Source: Owenia fusiformis (taxonomy: Eukaryota > Annelida > Polychaeta > Sabellida > Oweniidae). From it: a stretch of DNA of 60,000 nucleotides. A program made the position numbers and the translations under genes. Location: assembly GCA_903813345.2 (NCBI GenBank), contig CAIIXF020000001.1, forward strand, positions 12,669,915-12,729,914, read 5' to 3'. Position 1 is the first letter of the stretch; each line of letters starts with the position of its first letter. This document shows, piece after piece, positions 13,601 to 25,600 of this stretch. The notes under the pieces were generated by a model. The model worked only from the letters and a program-made list of their open reading frames with translations, searched no databases and was not told the origin of the DNA.

Positions 13601-16600
13601 TTTACTTTTAAAGGTTTTTTTAAATTCCCATTTACCCTATTTGAGTGTAGGCCACCGTAATATCGACATTTCTGAATATAGGTCACTGTAATACTGACCT
13701 GTTTAAATATAGGCCACTGTAATAGTGACATGTTTGAGCTGTGATCATTTATATTACATGCTCCAATTTGCCACAATTGAGACCAAGGCAGAACTGGATT
13801 CATATGGCAAGATACCCTTACATATTCAGCTCTTGTAATGGCATTACATTTGCAGTTATTGCCTTCTTTAGGTCAGCAATTGTCTGAGGACTGTTTTGGA
13901 ATACAATTTGTCTTTCAAAAACCCCCACAAAATGAAATCAGGTGGATTCAAGTGACAGTGAGTACCAAAACAATCCAGACAATTATTGCTGACCTAAAGA
14001 AGGCAATCACTGCTAACGTAATGCCATTATAAGAGCTGAATATGTAAAGGTATCTTGCCATGACATATTTTTAGTATATTTTAATGTGATATTGACATAT
14101 CTAACTGAGAATAGCTCACTCTGATGCTTCATGTGTTAATATAATTCACTATAATAATACTGACATGTTTGAGTTGAGTCACACTGAAGGAGATAACTGA
14201 TGGTTGCATCTTCAGGGTCTTGGGCACAGCATCCCTGTCCTGTCTTATGTCGTCCATTACATCCTTCACCCAGCCTTGCACATGCAAAATCTATGAACAT
14301 ATAATTTTATGTTGACACATATGTATTAAAGGTGATTTATCTCATCTAAATTTCATGGAATATTTTGAATGCCCCTCATATTTTATCATTGACTGTGATA
14401 TGTCATGTAATAAGGTATGTCCTTTCAAAGACAAAAAAGAGGTTGTATCTTACTATAACGCTCCTTATTGGAAGTATACTGTACCTTCTTCTGGGGTGCA
14501 TTTCTGCATGAAGCATTTCAAGCCCTTGCAGCATTGCTCAGTTGCCCTACAGAACTCATCCATGAGAACACATTCAGGGAGAGGATTGGGTGTAGCCTTC
14601 ACTCTTACCTTACCAGCTAGCAATAATAGCAAATACAGCTGTGTGATCATTCTTGTTTTCACCTTTAGGGTGAGTCTTGTCAAGGGATCCAATCATAAAG
14701 GGCATTGTACAAAAGACCATACAGTATTCCCCTTCCCATTTTTGTTTGAATAATACATGCAAGCCATGAGGAAAGGTAGGGGGCACCAGTCTTTTAAGAT
14801 ATCATCAGGATGTGTAGTTTAATGGTTGCATTGATATGTATTCAGTCATATGGTTCACCATTTGTCATTTTCAATATCAATTTATTTTGTCACCACCATA
14901 AGTGGTGAAGTATTGCTATTATTATCCCCAACTTTTTGCGATGGTGTCTTTTGGCGTTCAGCAACTGTAACAAATGCCGGGTGGTGACATTTTTTAATGC
15001 CTTATATTTAAGTATAATCTATTTTGTTTGATAATTTTATCTTAGTTGACTTACTCTTTCTCTCAACTATAGAACTATATTCTTGGCACACCTTTTTACG
15101 TGCATTTGTGCATGGGTTGAGTCTGGTGGGTGTTTGACTATATCTCTTCCTGTATGTTTTTGGGATGGCAAACTGAAGACATGTATTTTGTAGCCAGCCT
15201 TTAAAAGTACATCTGTAGTATATGCACTCTTCTTCAGGATCTGTTGCAAACTTCCCCACATTTTGTGCTCTACTTCCACCACATTCTAGTAAAAATGATT
15301 GTGATTAGATGAGAAACTTCAATGAAATCGACTCTCCCCATAATAGGTTTTTTACATCCTCCCCAAATATAACTGATCATGTGGGGATATACATTCGTCC
15401 CTAAATAAAGTACACTAAAAATTAAAGACTTGAACACCAGAAATTCTCAAAATCTCAGATTTTCACAGAAAATTACACAACAGGTGCCCATTTTGGATTT
15501 TGTGAGGCAGAATCAGAAAAACGATATAATATTTGCTTAAAGTGCCTTTCATCCAAGTATAATAAAATTAAGAGATGTGAAAGTGAAAATTTCTATTTTC
15601 TCCCCAATACAATCATGGTCCTTGAGGTTTAAGCTAAAAAAAACAAATCATATTTGACTATGGGTATATTATATTAACTAATACATGTACATAAAGTACT
15701 TTTTCATATTCATTGGAAAGATAAATAAGATCAGTGAGTTTGTGGAAAAATGCTCTCATTTCAAAGGCTTTCTAATCAAATTTTCACATCACATCCAAAA
15801 AGATCTGGGGGTCATTAACAGAACTTTCATAAAGTTACGAATTCGCAAATCAATTGTTAATTTTACGAATTTGGTAAATATGCATTAACTGAACTTTCAT
15901 TAAGTTATGAACGATTTCGCAAAGTTATGAAAAAATGATGTCCCATATGTCTTCGTTTGTAACTTTAACTCAGGGCTCAGACCCCTTCATAACTTTGCGA
16001 ATGCCGCATATTTCTCATTCATTTCTTTATGTAAGGTATACAGTTTGACAAAAACAAATAATTTTTTATATGCATGCAAAGTTTCAAGCTGAAATATCCA
16101 CTAATTCTTACATGATTAGCAGATATGTTCCTGAGCTGGGAATCTTTGAGATCGCGGAGACAGGTTTATTATTATTTATTAAGCACAGCGCGCAATGATA
16201 TTAAATGACGGCATGTTTTTATTTGTGGTAAATAATGATGTAAGATGATGTCACAAGTCCAAATTTGTTTAAGAATGATAAAAGTTACGAATGACTTGAT
16301 GATTCTTTAAGTAGTTTATTCTATTTATTAAGCTGCAGACATTTAATATGGAATTCTTTGTAAAATAATAAGCATATAACATGTATAATTCTATCTGTTT
16401 TTGAAATTGTTCTTGCAAACATTTAAACAGTTTTATACATTTTTATTCAACAATCAAATTTTGATTACCTATTGAAGGGATGTCAGCATTTGCCTTATGT
16501 AATCCATAAGAAAATATTACAATGATTGATGACCAAACTATGACTTCCATCTTGAAAAACTAGCTGCTGTATAATGTATATGTATTGGTTCCTGCCAGAC

Positions 16601-19600
16601 TTGCGTAAATGTGTTATTTCAAAACTTTTTTTAAATCAATAATTCACCAGATAATTTATCTAATGAATGGATTTGGACTGTCAGTGATTATGTAGTGTTT
16701 AATGAACCATTATTAATTTTGTCACTGGTAGACTATTATTTTGATAACACATGTAATATCCGAGAGAAAAAGCAACACATTCTGCATAATGTGGAGGTTT
16801 TATGTGATATTTGATATTTTTGTTGATAGGTTACAACTGACCACTTGAGGTTAATAACAAATTCACGTGACTGCATCTTGATTAGTTCAAGTTTTTTTAA
16901 TATGATCAAAATTGAATACATTGCTCTAAAGAGAACATGTCTCTTTGCAAATGTATTAGTAGTTGGGCAATGTTTACAATGTTTTGTAGACTGTGAGACT
17001 GATATGAGCAAAAGAGGCAAGTGAACATTTTTCATGAATTTAAAAAAAGACAAGGGATGTATTTGTTTGTTTGTTTGTTTGTTTGTTTGTTTGTTTGTTT
17101 TCAGCATTTTTATCTTTTGTGCTTTTAGGACTATCGTACATGCCTCCATGTGGCTGCCTGGAAGAACAAGGTTAACATTGTCAAGAAGTTAGTGGATGCA
17201 GGTGCTAAAGTCAATGTTAAAGATGATGTAAGTTATTTAATGTTAACAAGTATTGTCTGTAACAAAGGTAGCACATTTGCTTGCATCAATTCCCCACCTT
17301 ATATAAGATACAATTAATATTAGAACAATGTTTTGACAGCTTTACACTTTCAACATTTGAAATTTCCCACTAATTCTTTGTCTTTTGGATTATTTTTTGT
17401 CTCAAATCTCCTCCTGAGAGGACTAAGATATGAGTAGGTAGTTTAACTGTTTCACCGCCAGGTGGCTCATTCGAATCAGATAGCATGGCAAGTATAGTAG
17501 AAAGTTCCCTTTAACTTATATATCAGGCCCGAACCCCCCCCCCCCCCCCGGCCAAAAATTCTTTCAAAATCATGCAGTTTTTCACCACTTTGAGCACTTT
17601 TCAAGTGATTTTAGCCATATTTGGGCCAAAATTGTCAAATGTGAAACCCCCCTGGAAATTTTTGAAAACTGAACCCCCCTTGGCAAATCCTGGCTACGGG
17701 CCTGTATATTTATATGTTTAGAGGTTCAATATTCATATCACCTTAATGTATCAAATCGTTATGCAAATTAAAATATGTCCAGTAAAAGAAAATGTTACCT
17801 GTCTATTACAAGAAAAGGTATTTCACTTTTTGTGATTTTTAGCTCACATGGTGAGCTTTTGCAATCACTCACTTGTCCGTCTGTCTGTCCGTCCGTCTGT
17901 CTGTCCGTCTGTCTGTCCGTCTGTCAACAATAGTGGCACGTTTTAAAACCTCTGTCGATAGGATTCCTGTTTTAAGTTATTTCTGTTCAACATCAATACA
18001 GAAAACTCCTCTATGACTCCTGGTTCAAAAGCTCGCCTATTTTCAAAATGGCCGCCACTTTTGTCTCGCGAAATTCACTTTTGACCCATTTGTTTTAAAA
18101 CCTCTGTCCATAGAATTCCTGTTTTAAGTTATTTCTGTTCAACATCAATACAGAAAACTCCCCTATGACTCCTGGTTCAAAAGCTCGCCTATTTTCAAAA
18201 TGGCCGTCACTTTTGTCTCGCCAAATTCACTTTTGACCCATTTCCTAGCTTTACAAATAATTTCAGGTGTCCTACACTGTAAAAATCCATGTCAATGTAA
18301 AGGGTAGATATATGTAATAATATTGTTACAAAAAATCAGCGAAAAATTATATCCATTTTTTTATTTTCAGCCATTTTAGTTAACATTGATTTGTCTATCT
18401 GACTCGCGAAATCCAATTTCCGTCAATAACAGTGGCACGTTTTAAAACCTCTGTCGATAGGATTCCTGTTTTAAGTTATTTCTGTTCAACATCAATACAG
18501 AAAACTCCCCTATGACTCCTGGTTCAAAAGCTCGCCTATTTTCAAAATGGCCGCCATTTTTGTCTCGCGAAATTCACTTTTGACCCATTTCCTAGCTTTA
18601 CAAATAATTTCAAGTGTCCTACATTGTAGAAATCCATGTCAATGTAAAGAGTAGATGTATGAAATAATTTTGTTACGAAAAATCAGCGAAAAATTGTATC
18701 CATTTTTTTATTTTCAGCTATTTTAGTTAACATTGATTTGTTCATCTGTTTCGCAAAATCCACTTTTGGACCATTTACCTTAAACCCTCTGTCGATAGGA
18801 TTTCCGTTTTAAGTTAATTTTGTTCAACATCAATACAAAAAACTCTCCTATGACTCTTGTTTCAAAAGCTCGCCTATTTTCAAAATGGTCGCCATTCTTG
18901 TTCCGCGAAATTCACTTTTTGCCCATTTCCTAGCTTTACAAATAATTCCAGCTGTCCTGCATTGTAAAAAACCGTGTCACTGTAAAGAGTAGTTGTATGA
19001 AATAATTTTGTTACAAAAAATCGGCAAAATATTATATCTGTTTTTTTATTTTCAGCCATTTTAGTTAACATTGATTTGTCCATCTGTCTCGCGAAATCCT
19101 CTTTTGAACCATTTGCTTAAAACCTCTGTCGATAGGATTCCAGTTTCACATTATTTTTGTTCAACATCAATACAAAAAAACTCCCCTATGACTCCTGGTT
19201 CAAAAGCTTGCCTGATTTCAAAATGGTCACCATTTTTGTCTCGCGAAATTCAATTTTGACCTATTTCCTAGCTTTACATATAATTTCAGGTGTCTTGCAT
19301 TGCAAAAAGCCATGTCACTGTAAAGAGTAGTTGTATGAAATAATTTTGTTCCAAATAATTGGCAAAAAATTATATCCGTTTTTTTTCTCAGCCATTTTAC
19401 TTAACATAGATTTGTCCATCTGTCTCTCAGTCAGTCCAAAATAGTGGCAAGTGGCTTGAAATAATTTCAATCAGCAAAAAATTATATCCTGTTTTTCTGT
19501 CACCATGTGAGCCCAGTACCCACGGTACTAATTTTATATAACATGGTGTCTATGGGGAATCTCCCCGAACTAGATGTCAGATTTTTAAAAAATTTCAAAG

Positions 19601-22600
19601 TTGATAAACAATTTTAAAACCATATTTCTAGACATACTTTTACATGTAGATTTCAAGTTAGACTTTTGACTGAATTTTGAATATTTAATGATGTAAATTA
19701 AGATTTTTTCTACTCGCATCTAATCAATTGAAACACATTTTACTACTGTATGTTTATATTCTTGTTTGTTTTCTAGGATCTGTGGATGCCTCTACATTGG
19801 GCAGCAAATCTAAATGCTATGGAAAGTGCTGAATACCTCATTAAAAATGGTGCCATAATCAATGCAGCTGATAAGGTAGTCACTCTTCCTCGGGTTTTTG
19901 CGTGCGTGGAGCACAGAATGGAATAGACTTTCAGGCATAGAATTGCAGAATCTTGAATTTTGATCATTTCTCTTGAATTCTAATCATTTCTGTAATTATG
20001 TCACCACCAAAAATTGGTGACATATTGTTATGGTCTCCATCTTTTGTGAGGGCGATCCATTTTTTTGTGAGGGCGATTGGCAGATGGCACTTGGTGGTGG
20101 TTGGCGGTTGGTGGTTGGCAATCGGCATCTGTAACGAATTCTTACAACTTCCAATAGCTTAACAAATACTGTTTAGACTGACTTCAATTATTTTCAAAAT
20201 CATCTACAAGTTTCCTGAAGTTCAAATCTGACTTAAAATTTAAGATTTGACCTTCAATGACCTTCTCAAGGTTAAAAAAGTTAAAAAAATTAAAAAAGGT
20301 CTTTTTTATACTTGCTTCAAATTGACTGATTTTTTTTCTTAAGGTCAAAAAATATTCATAACATTTTGTCATGTTAATGCCTTGTTTTATACATGCTGCA
20401 GACAAATTACTGGTAGAAATCACTCACAAATACTGTACCCCCAGTAATTTTTGCGTGCTACTATATTTCGTGCTTTTCTGAGTACCGTTAACTGAAATTT
20501 CACAAAAATTAATATAGTGTACATGGCAATACACAACCCCACATTTCTTGCACTCAGATTCAAATCAAAAAGGTTTCTTGTTTACAAATATCAAATAGTA
20601 CAATATTTTCTTGGAAGTATGCCTCTCGACCTAGTTGGTTGGTCCCATTCCCTGAAGGGCATACTAATTCCAATTAAGTGCAAAGCCCATGCATGCAAAA
20701 GAGTATTTAAAATTAGGTTGATATTAGAATAACAAAAATGTAACAGGAATCTCATTCGATGCCATTTGTGTGCTAGATATCTGGTTTCCTATTAAATGTT
20801 TTGTTTGACAGCTTCATATCCAGATACTTGTAACTTAATACTGAATTAACAAAATGTTGCATAGCATTATTAGAATTAAATACACAATATCATGAGCAAC
20901 TGACATAAATACATTATTGATCTTGGATACAAATTTAAAAGTGTTTATAAACTCATCTTACCAAATTTTTCACCTTTTTTAAAACATTTTTGGTTTAACT
21001 TTCTGGCTTATTTTATTCAGTGATTCTCAGATACAGTAGTAAGTTCAGAAATATGTTTTAATGCTTTTTTATTTATACTTTTGTTATAAATGGTCTCTTA
21101 AATTCACATTTTACATGAATGTCAACGATGTACAGGGTGGTCAAAAAAAATAGAAACCCTGCATTTTCCTTATATCTTTGTCACTTTAAAATATTACTCC
21201 TTGATATTTCACACATTTGTACATCATTCAATTTCCTACCACCCTACCATATGTCATGACCATCAGATTGATAGTCACAATTTTACAGCACTTTGAATAA
21301 CATGCTTCAGATTTGGCCATTATCGCGCTGAAGGCAAAACAGCAGTTGTCAATGACCCAAATGCATTTCTCAGCAGGTATGGCCTGAATGACATGAATGA
21401 TCTCACTTTTGAGGTTTAAAATTGTCCTGATGTCATTCTCATATACTCTATCTCTGCTGTATCCCCACAGGTAGGGACATTTTAGACGATGAGTACAGGT
21501 TTCCCAACAGGGCAATAATGGCCACTGGGGCATGTTCTTTAAAGTACTGACTGTAACATTGTGACTATCAAGCTGATGGTCAGGAAATAAAGTAGGCTGG
21601 TAGCAAATTGAATGATGTACAAAAGTCCAAAATATCAGGGAGTTATTTCTTAAAATGACAAAGATATAAGGAAAATGGTATTAGGGTTTCCATTTTTTTT
21701 AACCACCCTGTATATTATCCACATAACAAATATATGTAAATATATTTTCAGCGTGGAAAGTTACCTATTCATGAAGCTGCCGCTGGAAGTCATACAGACA
21801 TAATTAAATTGCTCATAAGACACGGCTCAAATGTACAGACAATATCAAAGGTATGATGATCATCAGTTAGTTTGTTGAAAGGACACACGTTTCTCTTAAA
21901 CCAGTCATAAAAATCTAAAAATTTAACACATCGTCAATTTAATGGTCATCTTTTGAATGGTAACAGTAGACCTAGAAAGATTATGGATTCGTGTTAAAAT
22001 TAATAATAATTTTCTTAATCTTGGAGTTACTTACTTTCCCGTAGATGGAAAAAATTCAATTTTAAGCGAAAAGTTAATGGATGAGTTGATCTCTAATGTT
22101 GCAGAGGTTGAATCAGATGACACATATACTTTATTGATGGGTGATTTTAATGGGAAGGCAACCAAATTTTGTAAAGGGCAAAGCAGCCAAAATGGTAAAC
22201 TTATCGATCTTTTCAGTGATGTCACAGGCATGCACATGTTAAACTCTATTAACTGTCAGGGTGAGATAACATGGTCAAGGGGAACTCAACATTCATCCAT
22301 TGACTATTGCTTCGGTAACCATAATTTTATGAAGGTGTACCAATATATGATTATTGATGAAACCCACGAAGAGGCAAGTTTAGGTAGTGACCACTCTTTT
22401 ATGATTATAAATGCTATACTGCCCTCTCAGTCAGGTAACCTTAAGACCAATGTTCCTCCTGATAATAAAGATGAAGATACTGTAATTTGGAACATTAATG
22501 ATAACACAGATTGGGATTGCTTCAGAAACGCCATTAATACTGAATTTAGTTCCTGGGACATTTCCAAGTGCAGTAACATTGAAGATGCATGGTCCTCATT

Positions 22601-25600
22601 CAAAGAGAATATAATGAAGGCTGCTCATATAGGGGTTGGGATTAAGAGGGTACCAACAAACCATCGTTCATTTTGGGATAAAGAAATTAAATTATTAATA
22701 AATAATCGTAAAGAAGCATCACGCTTCTACCGATATTGGAGTCGTTCAAAGTCAGCTGACCCTGACATACTTCGAGAAATTTGGAACTTATACCTCGAAC
22801 GTAAAAAACAAGTTCAGTTGAAAATAGTTGAATCACATGTAAAGAATCACATTAAAGTTTTAACTAGTAATGCTAGGTCACTTTCTAAATGTTCAAGATC
22901 CTACTGGAAAAAATTGAAAATGTTCAATGAAAATAATGGATATCCCATTCAAATCCAAGACCCTAACAACAAAGATATGATCTTAACTGACCCCAAAGCC
23001 ATATCTGAGGCTCTACATTTGTATTGGGAAAGGGTGGGGCGTAATAATCGTAATCCAAAGTTTACCTCCAATAATCTATCAGATAAGATAGATTCTTTAT
23101 TAAAGGAAACTAACTATGATAATAATGCCTTAAACAGCTTCTGCTTTACATATGCTGAACTTGTGCAATGTCTCAGAAAGCTTAATAATGGCAAGAAGTG
23201 TGGTACGGATAATATACCTAATGAATTTCTTAAATACGGGGGAAATACAATGTTTTCTTCCCTTTTTGACCTTTTTAACAAAGTAAAATCCCTAGAAGTT
23301 ATCCCTACAGAATGGAAAGAAGGATTACTTGTTCCTTTATTCAAACGAGGTTTAAACATTGACTTAAATAATTACAGAGGTCTCACCATGAATTCCAATG
23401 TCTATAAAATTTATACTAGTCTACTTGATAGTAAAATTAAACTTAACTCAGAGTCATGTGACCTTCTTGGTGATTCCCAGGGAGCTTTCAGGGAAAATCT
23501 TAGACTTGAAAACCACATTTTTGCTCTAAAAGGTTTATGCTCACTTCGTAAATCCTCTAAGAAAAATACATTTTTATCATTTTTTGATATTTCTAAGGCC
23601 TTTGATGTTATTGACCGCAATATGTTATTTGTGAAACTTTGGGAAATGGGTATTCAAGGAAAAATATGGCGGTTGCTCCATGAGGCTTACAGGGATGTTT
23701 GTAATAAAGTTATTTTTGGTAATTTTACCTCTCCATGGTATTCTAGTACTTCTGGTTTAAAGCAGGGCTGTTGTTTATCCCCATCCCTATTCTCACTAGT
23801 CATGACTGACTTAGTTGATAGACTGAATAAAGAAAACCTTGGTATTCCATTTAATAACATTAAAGTCCCAACATTACTTTTTGCTGATGACATTGTTCTT
23901 ATGGCCGAAAGTGAGAGCCAACTGAATCATATGCTAAAAATTGCAGATCAGTTTGGTTCTTGCTGGGGATTCAAATTCGACCCCAATAAAACTAAAGTAA
24001 TGGTTATTGGCAAGCGAATAGATAAAAATAAAACTTGGGTATTAGGTGACCTTGAAATCAAAGAAGTTGATACTTACAAATATCTTGGCATCCATCTAAA
24101 TAGGCAATTAAGAGATAACTACCACGTGAATGTTGTTTTAAAAGAAAAGGATAAGAAGTTAAGAAATCTAGTTGCATCAACCCTAACTAAGCATATTAAC
24201 TATAATAGAATATCATTTGGTAATACATTATACTACTCCCAGTACCTCCCTGCTTTGTTGCATGGATGTGGTGTTCTAATTCTTGACAAGACCTCTGAAA
24301 AGACCCTTTCTTCAATGCAATATAAATTGGCCAAATCAATTTTTCAACTTAAATGTAACCCTGCCAAAGCAGCAATGTTAGGTGACCTTGGCTGGAGAAG
24401 CATTATTAACATTATTCAGAAAAGACAAATTGATTATTTTTTATATCTTAAGTTCTCCATGAGGAACGGCCTACATAAGGCAATTTTTGATAAACTGTTT
24501 GAAAATTTCAAGGGAAGAGTAAAAACATGTTGGCCATATTTTGAAAACATACAAGACATTTTAATTGAACATGGCCTTGATGATGTTGTGTTTAGAGATG
24601 ACAATGAATGGTATGATTCTTTTTTGACCATATCCTCCCAACAACACAAAAGTAATTTTCTATCTGAATGTTCCTCGAAATCTTCACTAGAATTTTATGA
24701 ATCAATCAAACAAACCCCATTTCTGGAGAATTACCTTACTTCAAGTAATGATTTTGTTGGACAGAGATTGAAGTTCAAAGCCAGAACTGGGTGTTTAGGT
24801 ATTGGAACTGACCTCAAAAGAAGGAAATGCGATGATGGTTTTTGCAAACTTTGTTCCCTTTGTCACAACCAACGTGAAAGGATTGATTTTTACAACAGAA
24901 TTAAAACCTCATGCTCCCCTGATGTATTTAATATGTTCTTAACGCTTCCTTTAAATGAAAAATTAAAGTGGTGCCTAGGAGATGTTGTTTTTAGTATTTG
25001 GGGCAAAGACCAAGGATTCTTGTTTGACAAGTGTGTCAAACAATTTTTAGTGACTATTAATAACGATATTTTAAACTCATAACATATGTACAATTTAACA
25101 TATTTATTTTATCTATCTGTATTGTATTGTATTGTATTTTATGAATATGTATTTGTTCTATGTACTGCCGCACTGGAATTTTCCATTGTGCCACTGATTA
25201 AAAAGTGTTTGGCAAATAAATAAATAAATAAATAAATAAATAAATAGCAAAAATGGCAGCCATTTTTCAAAATGACCACCTTCTACCAAGACAGTGTGCC
25301 ATCTACATTTCTAGCTTTAATAATGTCCTATATAATTTTTTACATTTAAAACATATTGCTATTACAGTTTTACATATTGTACCTTAATTACTGTAAAATC
25401 GCCACTAAAATGGCCGCCATTTTTGAATGAGTGGCCATTTTGAAAATCGGTAATCTTAGTATGCTTGTCTAACCATGCCTGTCCATGTACTCTTGCCGAG
25501 CATTTGCATCGTCAAATGTTTCCCACTGTTATCTAGCAGTAGCCGGGATCTCTGAAAATGCACCACATATATTAGGCAACTCTCGGTTATGGGAAGGATG

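Noticed and set aside
14355-14753. A 132-codon plus-strand frame
   Set aside because: It is antisense to the cystine-knot exon 14485-14616. Its cysteines and length come from the opposite strand's coding constraint.
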